From assembly GCF_039904985.1 (NCBI RefSeq), contig NZ_CP157005.1:1674001-1738000 (forward strand): a stretch of DNA of 64,000 bases, read 5' to 3'. Source of the DNA: Methylomonas sp. AM2-LC. GTDB taxonomy: Bacteria; Pseudomonadota; Gammaproteobacteria; Methylococcales; Methylomonadaceae. Below the pieces are notes generated by a model. The model ran no database searches. It had not been told where the DNA came from and was given only the letters and a program-made list of their open reading frames with translations. Positions within the stretch are counted from its first letter, which is position 1. Each line of letters starts with the position of its first letter. Shown piece by piece: positions 45,259-55,231 of the stretch. The translations under genes were made by a program, and so were the position numbers.

Positions 45259-45287
45259 AAACGCCTCCTTTGTGAGGCGTTTTTTTA
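45259..45287 (+). terminator. Terminator/attenuator between rpsB and tsf
   Basis: AAACGCCTC pairs perfectly with GAGGCGTTT (9-bp stem, 6-base loop) followed by more T. It probably lowers tsf expression relative to rpsB. Confidence 0.88.
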
Positions 45288-45311
45288 GTTAATAAACTTG
45301 AGGAAATAACG

Positions 45312-46190
45312 ATGACTATTAGTGCGGCAATGGTGAAGGAATTACGTGAACGAACCAGTTCAGGGATGATGGAATGTAAAAAAGCCTTGGTGGAAGCTAA
45401 CGGTGATATGGAGTTGGCTATCGAAAATATGCGTAAATCAGGTTTGGCAAAAGCAGATAAAAAATCTGGACGTATCGCAGCTGAAGGTATCATTGGTGCA
45501 AAAATTTCTGAAGATGGCAAAACTGTCGTATTGGTGGATGTCAACTCAGAAACCGATTTCGTAGCAAAAGGCGATGATTTTGTTGGTTTTGTAAATGACA
45601 TTACCAATGCGTTATTAACAACGGATGTGGCTGATGAAGAGCAGTTACAAGCATTAGTGTTGGCAAATGGCTCAACCGTTGATGAAACTCGTCGGGCACT
45701 GATTGCGAAACTGGGTGAAAATATTACAGTTAGACGTTTTATAAAATACACCAGCACTGATGGTGGCCAAGCATTTTATCTGCATGGCAGCAAAATTGGT
45801 GTAATTGTTGAATTGAGCAAAAATGATAGCGTGCTGGGTAAAGATATTGCTATGCATATCGCAGCTGCTAAACCAGAATATATCTCTGATAGTCAGGTTT
45901 CAGCAGAAATCATTGCCAAAGAAAAAGAAATATTCGCAGCTCAAGCTTTGGAAAGTGGTAAGCCAGCAGAAATCGTCGAAAAAATGATCGGTGGCCGCAT
46001 CACAAAGTTTTTGGCCGAAGTGACCTTACTGGGTCAGCCTTTCATTAAAGACGATAGCATGACTGTCGGTAAATTATTAACTTCAAAAGGTAATAGTGTT
46101 ACTCGTTTTGCTCGCTTCGAAGTTGGAGAAGGTATTGAGAAAAAAGAAGAAAACTTTGCTGAAGAAGTGATGGCGCAAGTAAGAGGTTAA
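45312..46190 (+). CDS. tsf: Translation elongation factor Ts
   Basis: EF-Ts is the guanine nucleotide exchange factor for EF-Tu. The 292-residue protein opens with the UBA-like domain 'AAMVKELRERTSSGMMECKK', followed by the core 'DVNSETDFVAKGDDFVGFVN', which contains the TDF motif that contacts EF-Tu, and 'LLGQPFIKDDSMTVGKLL' near the end. GAGGAAAT ribosome site upstream. It ends in a weak terminator before pyrH. Confidence 0.99.
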   Translation: MTISAAMVKELRERTSSGMMECKKALVEANGDMELAIENMRKSGLAKADKKSGRIAAEGIIGAKISEDGKTVVLVDVNSETDFVAKGDDFVGFVNDITNALLTTDVADEEQLQALVLANGSTVDETRRALIAKLGENITVRRFIKYTSTDGGQAFYLHGSKIGVIVELSKNDSVLGKDIAMHIAAAKPEYISDSQVSAEIIAKEKEIFAAQALESGKPAEIVEKMIGGRITKFLAEVTLLGQPFIKDDSMTVGKLLTSKGNSVTRFARFEVGEGIEKKEENFAEEVMAQVRG

Positions 46191-46201
46191 TGCTCAGAAA
46201 A

Positions 46202-46224
46202 ATCTGGTAATGCCGGGTTTTTTT
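46202..46224 (+). terminator. Probable terminator after tsf
   Basis: ATCTGG and CCGGGT form a 6-bp stem with two wobble pairs, followed by seven T. Weaker than the others in the window. Confidence 0.55.
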
Positions 46225-46387
46225 GATTTAGGAAAGTAACTGTTCAGTAGTACACTTGAATAAATAAATATCAGAGTATCTGGGTATGGCAATAACGGAA
46301 TTTTTTTTGAAATTGCTAGATATTCAGGCTGCTGAATAGTTACTTAAAACGTTGCTTCAACCTATTTAATAGCGGATATATTTGATT

Positions 46388-47113
46388 ATGAGTCAGACAA
46401 TTTGTCAGAGAATTTTACTTAAATTGAGCGGTGAAGCGTTGATGAGTGATCAGGGTGGCAGTATTGATCCTGATATTGTGCAACGATTGGCTCATGAAGT
46501 TAAAGACTTATGTGATGCAGGTATTCAGGTAGGTTTGGTCATTGGTGGTGGAAATATTCTACGTGGTGCCGAAAAAGCATCTGAAGGATTGAATCGGGTG
46601 ACCGGGGACCAAATGGGCATGTTGGCGACAGTGATTAATGCCTTGGCTATGCAGGATGCACTGGAGTTTTTGGGTCAACCAGTGCGTGTCATGACGGCAC
46701 TTAAAATCAATCAAGTATGTGAAGACTATATTCGCCGTCGTGCAGTTAGACATTTGGAAAAGGGCAGAGTCACCATTTTTGCTGCGGGTACTGGCAATCC
46801 ATTTTTTACCACGGATACCGCAGCGAGTTTGCGCGCTATAGAAATAGATGCTGAACTCATGATTAAAGCGACTAAGGTAAAAGGCGTGTATTCTGCCGAT
46901 CCACATAAAGATCCAGATGCCATTTTTTATCCGCGTTTAACCTATGATGAAGCGATTGACCAGCGACTGAATGTGATGGATACCACTGCACTGGTTTTAT
47001 GTCGGGAAAATAATTTACCTATGCGGGTAATGAATATTTTTGAACCGGGAGCCGTTATGCGGTTGATGCGCGGTGAAGATATCGGTTCCCTTATCGAGAG
47101 AAACATAGAATGA
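46388..47113 (+). CDS. pyrH: Uridylate kinase (UMP kinase)
   Basis: Phosphorylates UMP to UDP. The 241-residue protein has the amino-acid-kinase fold motifs: '[14 protein letters not shown]', '[12 protein letters not shown]', '[19 protein letters not shown]' and '[20 protein letters not shown]', with '[15 protein letters not shown]' near the end. ATG 46388 matches family N-termini; a TTG at 46382 is also in frame but less likely. The stop overlaps frr by 4 bases (ATGA). Confidence 0.98.
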   Translation: MSQTICQRILLKLSGEALMSDQGGSIDPDIVQRLAHEVKDLCDAGIQVGLVIGGGNILRGAEKASEGLNRVTGDQMGMLATVINALAMQDALEFLGQPVRVMTALKINQVCEDYIRRRAVRHLEKGRVTIFAAGTGNPFFTTDTAASLRAIEIDAELMIKATKVKGVYSADPHKDPDAIFYPRLTYDEAIDQRLNVMDTTALVLCRENNLPMRVMNIFEPGAVMRLMRGEDIGSLIERNIE

Positions 47114-47667
47114 TCAATGATATACAACAAGATGCTTCAATGCGGATGTTAAAAAGTATAGAAGCACTGCAAAAAGCATTTACCAAAATCAGAACAGGTC
47201 GGGCGCATCCCAGTTTGCTTGATCAAATTACAGTCACCTATTATGGTACAGAATCACCTTTATCACAGGTAGCCAATGTATCGGTAGAAGACTCAAGAAC
47301 CTTGAAAGTGGTACCCTGGGAAAAAGGTATGATACAGGCTATTGAAAAAGCCATTATGTCTTCCGGGCTTGGATTAAATCCAGCAACACAGGGTACTGTG
47401 ATACGCTTACCCTTACCCGCTCTGACTGAAGAGCGCCGTCGTGATCTGGTTAAAGTGGTTAAGAACGAAGCAGAACAAGGACGCGTGGCGATCAGAAATA
47501 TTCGTCGTGATGCCAACGCCTCTATAAAAGATGCTTTAAAAGATAAAGTAATCTCTGAAGACGATGCACGCCAGGCTGAAGAAAAAATTCAAAAATTGAC
47601 TGATCAGTATATTAAGGAAGTTGAAAAATATCTTGAAGAAAAAGAAGCTGATTTGTTGTCCATGTAA
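47110..47667 (+). CDS. frr: Ribosome recycling factor
   Basis: Splits post-termination ribosomes with EF-G. The 185-residue protein has the exact family length and motifs: '[20 protein letters not shown]', '[15 protein letters not shown]', '[20 protein letters not shown]', '[20 protein letters not shown]' and '[19 protein letters not shown]'. Its start overlaps the pyrH stop. uppS follows after 12 bases. Confidence 0.99.
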   Translation: MINDIQQDASMRMLKSIEALQKAFTKIRTGRAHPSLLDQITVTYYGTESPLSQVANVSVEDSRTLKVVPWEKGMIQAIEKAIMSSGLGLNPATQGTVIRLPLPALTEERRRDLVKVVKNEAEQGRVAIRNIRRDANASIKDALKDKVISEDDARQAEEKIQKLTDQYIKEVEKYLEEKEADLLSM

Positions 47668-47679
47668 TTGAGAGAGAAT

Positions 47680-48444
47680 ATGCCTGCAACGCATGATAAT
47701 ACTAACGAAGTCAACGGCGTTGACCCACGGCACATTGCCATCATTATGGATGGCAACGGTCGTTGGGCGCAAAAACGACTTATGCCCCGCATTATGGGTC
47801 ATTATGCCGGTGTTAAAGCGGTAAGAAAAATAGTTGAATATTGCGCTCAGAAGAATATCGAAGTGTTATCGTTATTTGCGTTTAGCAGCGAAAACTGGCG
47901 ACGCCCTAAAGACGAGGTCAGTTTGTTAATGGAGTTATTTATGACAACATTGCAAGCTGAGGTGGATACGCTGGATAAAAATAATATACGCTTGCGAATT
48001 ATCGGTGATAAAAGCGCTTTTCCAGAGAAATTGCAGGAAAAAATTCGTCTTGGAGAAGCTCAAACGCAAAATAACACCGGCTTAACCTTGGTGATAGCTG
48101 CAAATTATGGTGGCCGTTGGGATATTACTCAGGCAGTTGCAAAAATAGCCGCTGCTGTAGAAAAAGGTGAATTAGCTGCGCAAGCAATAACCGAGCAATT
48201 AATCGATGAAAATCTGGTGACGGCAAACTTGCCAGAACCCGATCTATTTATTCGATCCGGTGGCGAAGAGCGCATTAGTAATTTCTTGTTATGGCAATTG
48301 GCCTACACCGAGTTTTATTTTACTGACAAACTGTGGCCAGATTTTGATAGGAATCAATTGGAACATGCCATTAAAAGTTTTAAAAGCCGACAACGGCGCT
48401 TTGGGCATACCGGTGAACAAATGGTCGGGATTAAAAATGCCTAG
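47680..48444 (+). CDS. uppS: Isoprenyl transferase (undecaprenyl diphosphate synthase)
   Basis: Makes undecaprenyl diphosphate, the lipid carrier for peptidoglycan and LPS O-antigen. The 254-residue protein has 'HIAIIMDGNGRWAQKRLMPR' (catalytic Asp), 'LSLFAFSSENWRRPKDEV', 'NYGGRWDITQAVAKIA', 'PDLFIRSGGEERISNFLLWQ' and 'YTEFYFTDKLWPDF'. ATG 47680 lies 5 bases after GAGAGAG; the TTG at 47668 is an unlikely start. It is followed by cdsA after 35 bases. Confidence 0.98.
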   Translation: MPATHDNTNEVNGVDPRHIAIIMDGNGRWAQKRLMPRIMGHYAGVKAVRKIVEYCAQKNIEVLSLFAFSSENWRRPKDEVSLLMELFMTTLQAEVDTLDKNNIRLRIIGDKSAFPEKLQEKIRLGEAQTQNNTGLTLVIAANYGGRWDITQAVAKIAAAVEKGELAAQAITEQLIDENLVTANLPEPDLFIRSGGEERISNFLLWQLAYTEFYFTDKLWPDFDRNQLEHAIKSFKSRQRRFGHTGEQMVGIKNA

Positions 48445-48479
48445 TCTCTGTATTTAATATAATAATTAGAAAATCAAAT

Positions 48480-49385
48480 ATGTTAATAAAACGCATCTTA
48501 ACCGCAATAGTCTTAGCAACTGTTGTCGTTCTGGCAGTATTCGAACTACCAGTCAACTATTTTTCCTTGTTTATTGCCATAATTATTTTGGGTGCAGCCT
48601 GGGAGTGGTTAGCTTTAACAGGCGTTGAAAAACTGTCTAAACGCTTATTTTTTCTGTTGATATTGGTGTTGCCTATGTTAGGCGTCACTTTTTGGACTGT
48701 ATTTTTGGAGTATGTTGGCGAAGTTTTAGAGTGGCCTGAAGTCAAAGATTATTCGGATGCTCTGGAATGGTTGGTGATAGCACCTGTTCTGTTTTGGTTA
48801 TTGGCTATGATTCTGATCAGAAAAGCGGAATCACAACTATTAAATATCGAATTTAAGCCGCGTTTTAAAAGTTTTGTAGGCTGGTTGGTATTATTGTCAG
48901 CTTGGATGTTTATGGTTAAATTGCGTGCTTATTATGGCTCCAGTATGGTGTTGTATTTTCTATTGCTGATTTGGGCTGCGGATATTAGTGCTTATTTTGC
49001 TGGCAAAAAATGGGGCAAAGATAAACTGTCTCCAGAAATTAGCCCTGGCAAAACCGTACAGGGCATGTATGGTGCTCTGGCGTCTGCTGTAGTCTGTGCA
49101 ATTTGTTTGCGTTTATATTATGGTTTAGCCCCCCTTGAAACTGACGAATCAAAGATAGCCGTGTTAATGTCGGTGGATCTGTTAATGTTATCGGTACTAA
49201 CCGTGCTGGTTTCCATCTACGGAGATTTGTTTTTTAGTCTGGTAAAAAGACAAAAAGGTGTTAAAGATAGCGGTAGTCTATTGCCAGGTCATGGTGGAAT
49301 TCTAGATAGAATTGATAGCCTGATTGCTGCAACTCCGTTTTTTTATGCAGGTATCGTATTAATTGGACGGAGTGTGTTTGCATGA
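48480..49385 (+). CDS. cdsA: Phosphatidate cytidylyltransferase
   Basis: Makes CDP-diacylglycerol for phospholipid synthesis. The 301-residue integral membrane protein has about eight helices and the signature region: '[20 protein letters not shown]', '[16 protein letters not shown]', and '[20 protein letters not shown]', the last holding the metal-binding residues. The stop overlaps the dxr start by 4 bases (ATGA). Confidence 0.97.
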   Translation: MLIKRILTAIVLATVVVLAVFELPVNYFSLFIAIIILGAAWEWLALTGVEKLSKRLFFLLILVLPMLGVTFWTVFLEYVGEVLEWPEVKDYSDALEWLVIAPVLFWLLAMILIRKAESQLLNIEFKPRFKSFVGWLVLLSAWMFMVKLRAYYGSSMVLYFLLLIWAADISAYFAGKKWGKDKLSPEISPGKTVQGMYGALASAVVCAICLRLYYGLAPLETDESKIAVLMSVDLLMLSVLTVLVSIYGDLFFSLVKRQKGVKDSGSLLPGHGGILDRIDSLIAATPFFYAGIVLIGRSVFA

Positions 49386-50566
49386 AGGGTCTTTGCATTC
49401 TCGGTGCTACCGGGTCTATTGGCGTCAGTACTCTGGATGTGGTTAGTAGACATCCAGATCAATATAAAGTGATTGCCTTAACAGCTAATGCTAATATCGA
49501 TGTACTTTTCGAGCAATGTCTAAGCTTTCATCCCGAATATGCGGTTGTAGTAACCGAAAGTAAAGCGGAAGAATTTAAACAAAAAATTGCGGGATCTTCT
49601 GTTGCGGATATAAAAGTATTATCAGGTTCACAGGCCTTGGAACAAGTGGCAACCCTAAATAATGTTGACGCAGTTATGGCGGCTATAGTGGGGGCAGCTG
49701 GTTTGTTGCCAACCTTGGCTGCGGCGAAAGCGGGAAAAACCATTTTATTGGCGAATAAAGAAGCCCTAGTGATGTCTGGTCAGATTTTTCTGCAAGCAGT
49801 AACAGACTCAGGTGCCGTTTTATTACCCATCGATAGTGAACATAACGCAATTTTTCAATGTATGCCTGCTGGCTATACTACCGGGCAGGTTGCTAAACAA
49901 GCGCGTCGTATTTTATTAACCGCTTCTGGTGGACCTTTCCGAAAAACGCCTATCGCAGATTTGGCAACAGTGACACCCGAGCAAGCTGTTGCACATCCCA
50001 AATGGGATATGGGGCGGAAAATTTCGGTTGATTCAGCAACCATGATGAATAAGGGGTTAGAGCTGATAGAAGCCTGTTTGTTGTTCAATATGTCGCCAGA
50101 TGATATTCAAGTGGTTATTCATCCGCAAAGTATTATTCACTCTATGGTGGACTATGTGGATGGATCCGTATTGGCACAGATGGGTAATCCGGATATGCGT
50201 ACACCGATAGCTTATGCAATGGCTTGGCCGGAGCGCTTTGATTCCGGTGTAGCGCCACTAAATATATTTGAAGTAGCGCATATGGATTTTGAAGAGCCTG
50301 ATTTACAGCGTTTTCCCTGTTTGCGTTTGGCATATGAGGCTATTAAAGCGGGTGGAATTATGCCTACGGTACTTAATGCCGCCAACGAGATTGCAGTGCA
50401 GGCGTTTTTGGATGAGAAAGTACGTTTTGTGGACATAGCCACCATTATTGAACGAAGTATGGCGCAATTCAGGGCAGATAGCGCAGAGAATTTGGCCTTA
50501 ATATTACAAGCTGATCAGGAAGCCAGAGCCGTTGCCTTAAAAGTCATTGCGGAGTTGGCTAACTGA
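49382..50566 (+). CDS. dxr: 1-deoxy-D-xylulose 5-phosphate reductoisomerase
   Basis: Second step of the MEP isoprenoid pathway, forming 2-C-methyl-D-erythritol 4-phosphate with NADPH. 394 residues: '[16 protein letters not shown]' is the NADPH site, '[15 protein letters not shown]' and '[19 protein letters not shown]' hold metal ligands, then '[12 protein letters not shown]', '[20 protein letters not shown]' and '[19 protein letters not shown]'. One base overlap with rseP (TGATGG). Its product pathway feeds UppS encoded nearby. Confidence 0.98.
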   Translation: MKGLCILGATGSIGVSTLDVVSRHPDQYKVIALTANANIDVLFEQCLSFHPEYAVVVTESKAEEFKQKIAGSSVADIKVLSGSQALEQVATLNNVDAVMAAIVGAAGLLPTLAAAKAGKTILLANKEALVMSGQIFLQAVTDSGAVLLPIDSEHNAIFQCMPAGYTTGQVAKQARRILLTASGGPFRKTPIADLATVTPEQAVAHPKWDMGRKISVDSATMMNKGLELIEACLLFNMSPDDIQVVIHPQSIIHSMVDYVDGSVLAQMGNPDMRTPIAYAMAWPERFDSGVAPLNIFEVAHMDFEEPDLQRFPCLRLAYEAIKAGGIMPTVLNAANEIAVQAFLDEKVRFVDIATIIERSMAQFRADSAENLALILQADQEARAVALKVIAELAN

Positions 50567-51930
50567 TGGAAAGTTTGCACTCACTTTTTTACTTCATCAT
50601 TGCCATAGCCATTTTGGTTACTTTTCATGAGTTTGGGCATTTTTGGGTGGCACGTAAAATGGGTGTGAAAGTGCTGTGTTTTTCTGTTGGTTTTGGAAAA
50701 AAATTATTGATCAGACAAAAGTCACCCACTGATACTGAATTTGTCATTTCCGCTATCCCCTTAGGCGGCTATGTAAAAATGGTTGATGAGCGCGAAGGTC
50801 AAGTTGCTGCAGAGGATTTACCTTTTGCCTTTAATCGACAGTCGTTATGGGCCAGGACAGCCATAGTCGCTGCAGGACCTGTTTTTAATCTGTTATTAGC
50901 AGTGATACTGTTTTGGACCGTTTTGGTACTTGGCGAAGACGGTATTAGACCGATAGTCGGCAGCATAGAAGCGGGTACTTTGGCTGAGCAAGCGGGCTTT
51001 AATGAGCGGGATGAAATTCTTAGCATTAATCAAAAGCTAACACCCACCTGGATGGACACTTTAGATACATTATATTCACTGGCTATTAGTGGTGAACACG
51101 AGCTTGCCGTGGCAGTTAAAACGGTTGACGGCGATCAGCGTATCCATGTGCTGGCGATAAGTGATGAAGATGTACAGAATCCCGAAACTTTGCAAAATAA
51201 ACTAGGTTTAAAACCCTGGATGCCCATTATCAAACCAATTATTGGCAAACTGCTAGAAGAGGGCGTGGCAAAACAAGCCGGACTGCAGACAGGTGATTTA
51301 TTACTGAGTGCTGATGAAATACCGCTAAAAGATTGGCAGCAATGGGTTGATTATGTGCAAGCTCGACCAGATACGGCTATTAATCTACTGATTGAACGTA
51401 ATGACAGGCAGTTACAGTTAACAATTACCCCACGTAAGGAAGAGGTAAAAGGAAAGGCTGTTGGTAAAATTGGTGCAGGTGTTGATGTGCCTAAGGATTT
51501 ATTGGATAGCTTGCGCGTAACGCATTCACTCTCACCTTGGGAGGCAGTGCCTACGGCATTTGAAAAAACCGGTTTTTATATGCTGAGTACCCTGAAAATG
51601 ATGGGAAAAATGTTTGTTGGCGCAGCATCGGTACAAAATTTGAGTGGACCTATCAGTATTGCTCAGTATGCAGGGCAATCTGCAGATATGGGTATGACTG
51701 CGTTTTTAAAATTCTTGGGACTGGTTAGTGTGAGTTTGGGAGTGTTAAACCTACTTCCTATCCCCGTTTTGGATGGCGGACATTTATTGTTTTTTGCGTT
51801 GGAAGCAGTAAAAGGTAGTCCTGTATCTGAAAAAATACAGATGGTCTTTCAGCAATTAGGCATGTTTTTGTTGTTAAGTTTGATGCTGTTTGCTATGTAC
51901 CTTGATATTGGCAAACTATTTCAATCTTAG
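50566..51930 (+). CDS. rseP: Site-2 protease RseP
   Basis: Intramembrane zinc protease that cleaves RseA and signal-peptide remnants, governing the sigma-E envelope stress response. The 454-residue protein has the zinc motif 'VTFHEFGHFWVAR' (His21, Glu22, His25), 'VISAIPLGGYVKMVDE', two periplasmic PDZ domains (around residues 120-310, with 'AGFNERDEILSINQ' and 'AGLQTGDLLLSADE'), and the C-terminal 'LNLLPIPVLDGGHLLFFALE' that carries the third zinc ligand. The usual neighbour bamA does not follow; a dsbC-like gene does. Confidence 0.97.
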   Translation: MESLHSLFYFIIAIAILVTFHEFGHFWVARKMGVKVLCFSVGFGKKLLIRQKSPTDTEFVISAIPLGGYVKMVDEREGQVAAEDLPFAFNRQSLWARTAIVAAGPVFNLLLAVILFWTVLVLGEDGIRPIVGSIEAGTLAEQAGFNERDEILSINQKLTPTWMDTLDTLYSLAISGEHELAVAVKTVDGDQRIHVLAISDEDVQNPETLQNKLGLKPWMPIIKPIIGKLLEEGVAKQAGLQTGDLLLSADEIPLKDWQQWVDYVQARPDTAINLLIERNDRQLQLTITPRKEEVKGKAVGKIGAGVDVPKDLLDSLRVTHSLSPWEAVPTAFEKTGFYMLSTLKMMGKMFVGAASVQNLSGPISIAQYAGQSADMGMTAFLKFLGLVSVSLGVLNLLPIPVLDGGHLLFFALEAVKGSPVSEKIQMVFQQLGMFLLLSLMLFAMYLDIGKLFQS

Positions 51931-51994
51931 TAATGAACAAATATTCTGCACTGTAGTCTTACACATTATTTCTTAATCAATCAGAGATACTTTT

Positions 51995-52705
51995 ATGAAA
52001 ATTCTTACCCAAATTTTGGCAATGATTATGTTAGCGCTTTTCGGTGCTACAGTATCAGCTGATGATGCAGCCATTAAAAAAACCATAAATAGTTTTATTC
52101 CAGATAGTAAGGTTGAATCTATTAAGCCATCTGAAATCCCTGGTTTATATGAAGTTTCTGTAGGTGCATCTATCTACTATGTTTCTGACGATGGCAAATA
52201 TTTGATGCAAGGGCAGATGATTGACGCAGTTGCCAAGAAAAACATCACTGAAAGCAAGTTGAGTGATGTGCGTAAGCATGCGCTTGATCGAGTGGGTGTT
52301 GATAAAATGATTGTTTTTAAACCCGAAAATAGTAAGCATCAAGTCTCTGTTTTTACGGATATTGATTGCGGTTATTGCCGTAAATTGCATTCAGAGATGG
52401 ATCAGTACATGGAGCAAGGTATTACTGTACGTTATCTGTTTTTCCCCAGGGCCGGTAAAGGTTCCGATTCCTATAAAAAAGCGATATCAGTATGGTGTGC
52501 TTCCGATAAGCAAAAAGCTTTAACAGCGGCCAAAAAAGGCGAAACTCTAGAGGCTAAAAATTGCGAAAATCCGATTAATGAGCATATGCAGTTAGGTGAA
52601 GATTTTGGTATGAATGGTACGCCAATGATTATTACCGAAAAAGGTAATTTGTTGCCGGGCTATGTTCCTGCCAAGCAATTAGCGACTATTCTTAACAAAG
52701 AATAG
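51995..52705 (+). CDS. dsbC: DsbC-type periplasmic disulfide isomerase
   Basis: Isomerises wrong disulfides in the periplasm. The 236-residue protein has a signal peptide (first 22 residues, cleavage after VSA), an N-terminal dimerisation domain ('GLYEVSVGASIYYVSDDGKY'), and a thioredoxin domain with the active site 'FTDIDCGYCRKLHSEM' (Cys125, Cys128) and the cis-Pro in 'GMNGTPMIIT'. It follows rseP by 64 bases with its own terminator; whether it is in the same transcript is open. Confidence 0.93.
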   Translation: MKILTQILAMIMLALFGATVSADDAAIKKTINSFIPDSKVESIKPSEIPGLYEVSVGASIYYVSDDGKYLMQGQMIDAVAKKNITESKLSDVRKHALDRVGVDKMIVFKPENSKHQVSVFTDIDCGYCRKLHSEMDQYMEQGITVRYLFFPRAGKGSDSYKKAISVWCASDKQKALTAAKKGETLEAKNCENPINEHMQLGEDFGMNGTPMIITEKGNLLPGYVPAKQLATILNKE

Positions 52706-52721
52706 GTGGTTAGAATTTTGC

Positions 52722-52750
52722 GAAGATGATTTCAGTTTTTCATCTTTTAA
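52722..52750 (+). terminator. Probable terminator after dsbC
   Basis: GAAGATGA pairs with TCATCTTTT across a short loop, followed by T-rich sequence. Stem is AT-rich, so of moderate strength. Confidence 0.55.
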
Positions 52751-52814
52751 TCGTTTCAGAACATATGTTTAGATTTGATCTGTGCCAACAATGCAAAGCG
52801 CAGAGTAATTATTT

Positions 52815-52846
52815 CTGCTGTTCGACCTAATCAGGTCGAACAGCAG
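52815..52846. repeat. Perfect 14-bp inverted repeat (strong hairpin)
   Basis: CTGCTGTTCGACCT and AGGTCGAACAGCAG are exact inverted copies around the 4-base loop AATC. It lies between dsbC and tsaE, with only TGTTTTAAAG after it, so it lacks a proper T-run. It could serve as a bidirectional transcription block, an mRNA-stabilising hairpin or a protein-binding site. Confidence 0.9.
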
Positions 52847-53003
52847 TGTTTTAAAGTTTTCCAAATAAGTAATTCAGCTAGTCAGCATGGATTTTTTGTC
52901 TGGATGTGTAGTAGTTATATTACAATCTCTCAGTGATTGATTCAGATGCACAAGGTCGTGCGTCTGGTTCCAGTCTAAGTTTATCCAGTCAGGACAAGTC
53001 ATT

Positions 53004-53477
53004 TTGCAATTCCATTTACATAACGCTCAAGAGACAGAAAACTTAGGCTCTGTACTTTGGCGGGTATTACCCTCCAAAGCACTTGTATTTATGTACGGTG
53101 AGCTAGGTACTGGCAAAACCACTTTAATGCGTGGTTTGTTACGAGCAGCGGGTTACCAGCAAGTGGTCAGAAGTCCTACCTATAGTCTGGTTGAAGAATA
53201 TCAATTAGGTGATCGTAGTTTGTTTCATTTTGATTTATATCGATTAAGCTCTCCTGAAGAATTGGAATGGATAGGGATGGATGATTATCTGCAGCAAAAC
53301 GCTTTGTGTTTTATAGAATGGCCGCAACGAGGCTTGGGATTTTTGCCTGTGGCTGACGTAGAAATTCATTTGCAATATCATGAGTCTGACAGTAGGTTGG
53401 CAGAGATTATTGTTTTAGAGGCAAATTTAAAAAATAAAATACAACAGGGCTGTAAAAACAACAACATATTGCTATAA
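53004..53477 (+). CDS. tsaE: tRNA threonylcarbamoyladenosine biosynthesis ATPase TsaE
   Basis: TsaE works with TsaB and TsaD to make t6A37 in tRNAs. The 157-residue protein has the P-loop 'GELGTGKTTLMRGLLRAAG', 'VRSPTYSLVEEY', 'FHFDLYRLSSPEELEWIGMD' and 'CFIEWPQRG', typical of the YjeE family. The start is a TTG at 53004, supported by AGGACA about 8 bases upstream and by the family N-terminus. The amidase gene follows, as in many Gammaproteobacteria (tsaE-amiB/C). Confidence 0.95.
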   Translation: MQFHLHNAQETENLGSVLWRVLPSKALVFMYGELGTGKTTLMRGLLRAAGYQQVVRSPTYSLVEEYQLGDRSLFHFDLYRLSSPEELEWIGMDDYLQQNALCFIEWPQRGLGFLPVADVEIHLQYHESDSRLAEIIVLEANLKNKIQQGCKNNNILL

Positions 53478-53516
53478 TTAAAACAACATTCTCACTAATG
53501 GAATGCATGTATAACT

Positions 53517-55019
53517 ATGCTGCGGTTCTTTAAATATTTTTCTATGCTATTTCTATGGGTTGCACCTATAAAGGCGCATGCTGAGCATGCGCTATTAAAT
53601 AGGGTGACTTATGGAAATCAGTCGAATGGCAGCCTTGTGTTTCAGTTGTCGGCAATGTCACATCATCGCTATTTTGTAATGTCAAATCCTGATCGGTTGG
53701 TGATTGATTTTCTGGATACCCATCTGGCTCATCACTTGATACAGCCTCCAGTTGATCATCCCTTCTTTGAAAAGCTTAAAATGGGTGAGCATAATAATGG
53801 CAAAGATTTGCGCATCGTCATCCAGTTAAAAGAAAAAGTTGAAGCCTCTGACAATCAAATTAAAAAAGAAAATGGCAGTGAATTACAATTTAATGTGCTA
53901 AGCAAAGAAAAGCCTTTGGCTAAAGCGGAAAAAATTAAAATTCCTGAGCATGCGTCGCCTGATGTGATGGTTAAAAAAGCCAAGCAGAAAGAACCTGAAG
54001 AGCATGCGTCTAAGCGAGTAAATTTACCTGATCCAAAGCTTAAAGGACGAGATATTGTGGTTGCCATAGATGCTGGGCATGGTGGCAAAGATGTGGGAGC
54101 AGAAGGTGGAAATGGCACCCAAGAAAAGGATGTGGTTTTCGAAATTGCCAAACGTCTGGAAAGTTTGGTAAATAGTCAGCCCGGTATGAAAGCCTTGATG
54201 ATACGCAAAGGGGATTATTTCGTTAATTTACACGAGCGCGTTAATATTGCTCATGCTGGTAAAGCGGATTTGTTTGTTTCTATTCATGCGGATGCTTTTA
54301 ATGATAGCAGTGCGCATGGTGCCTCTGTCTATACTTTAGCCAATAAAGGTGCTTCCAGTGCTGGAGCAAGGTGGTTGGCGGACAGTGAAAACGCTGTAGA
54401 TAACGACGCTGGCAATGGAGGGTCAGAAAAAAATGAAACCCTTGCCTCTGTGTTGCAGGATTTGTCAAAATCAGCGGCCAAAGAAGCTAGTCAAAATGTG
54501 GGTAACAAGGTACTTAAAAATGTAAGGTTGGTGGGTCATGTACATAGGTCGTCAGTACAAAAAGCGGGTTTTGTGGTGCTAAAGTCGCAAGATATTCCCT
54601 CTATTTTAGTGGAAACTGCTTTTATCTCTAACCCTGAAGAAGAAGATCATTTGAATAGCCGTATTTATCAAGAAAAAATGGCAAGCGCTGTTTTTAGTGG
54701 CATTATGGCGCATTTTAAACAATACGCTCCAGCTAATACCTTATTAGCACAACTTTCCAAGGCGGGTAAAATTAACCGTTTGGCCGTGTTATCTGAGGAT
54801 CTGAAGATAGACGATAAAAAAGCTGGGTTGCAGATTGCAGCGTTATCGGCAAAATCAATGGAGTCTAATAAGTCGCGGCATGTGGTAAATCGTGGCGAAA
54901 CCTTGTCTGGCATAGCCCAGCAATATGGTATCTCTATGCGTGCTTTGCGTCTGGCTAATAATATGAGCGATGGTAATGTCAAAATCGGCGGTGTTTTGCA
55001 AATTCCGCATAATGGTTAA
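53517..55019 (+). CDS. N-acetylmuramoyl-L-alanine amidase (AmiC/AmiB type)
   Basis: Splits peptidoglycan between daughter cells at the septum. 500 residues: signal peptide ('MLRFFKYFSMLFLWVAPIKA'), an AMIN domain (about 28-130, 'MSNPDRLVIDFLDT'), a basic linker, an Amidase_3 domain (about 178-400) with 'VVAIDAGHGGKDVGAEG' (zinc His), 'LFVSIHADAFND' (zinc His) and 'PSILVETAFISNPEEE' (catalytic Glu), and a C-terminal LysM domain ('HVVNRGETLSGIAQQYG'). Activation by EnvC through FtsEX, also encoded in this window, is known for AmiB; here it is inference. Confidence 0.93.
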   Translation: MLRFFKYFSMLFLWVAPIKAHAEHALLNRVTYGNQSNGSLVFQLSAMSHHRYFVMSNPDRLVIDFLDTHLAHHLIQPPVDHPFFEKLKMGEHNNGKDLRIVIQLKEKVEASDNQIKKENGSELQFNVLSKEKPLAKAEKIKIPEHASPDVMVKKAKQKEPEEHASKRVNLPDPKLKGRDIVVAIDAGHGGKDVGAEGGNGTQEKDVVFEIAKRLESLVNSQPGMKALMIRKGDYFVNLHERVNIAHAGKADLFVSIHADAFNDSSAHGASVYTLANKGASSAGARWLADSENAVDNDAGNGGSEKNETLASVLQDLSKSAAKEASQNVGNKVLKNVRLVGHVHRSSVQKAGFVVLKSQDIPSILVETAFISNPEEEDHLNSRIYQEKMASAVFSGIMAHFKQYAPANTLLAQLSKAGKINRLAVLSEDLKIDDKKAGLQIAALSAKSMESNKSRHVVNRGETLSGIAQQYGISMRALRLANNMSDGNVKIGGVLQIPHNG

Positions 55020-55119
55020 GCTATTCATCAGTTGCTTAACTGATCGTAATCGCATTGTTAGTTTCTAGCTCTGCTTAATATCCCTGCTGGCAGTTTTAAG
55101 CCCCAATCGCAATATTTCA

Positions 55120-55148
55120 TTGCAATATAAATAGATGCTTATTATAAT
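55120..55148 (+). promoter_or_regulatory. Sigma-70 promoter for the rpsF operon
   Basis: TTGCAA (55120-55125), 17 bases, TATAAT (55143-55148), a near-consensus promoter 84 bases before the rpsF start. Confidence 0.8.
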
Positions 55149-55231
55149 GGTGAGTTTTTTGGGGTGACAAGCCTCAAATCCTTGCTTCACTGCCTGTTGG
55201 TGGGAAGCTATTTTAACCGAAAGGAGAAATC

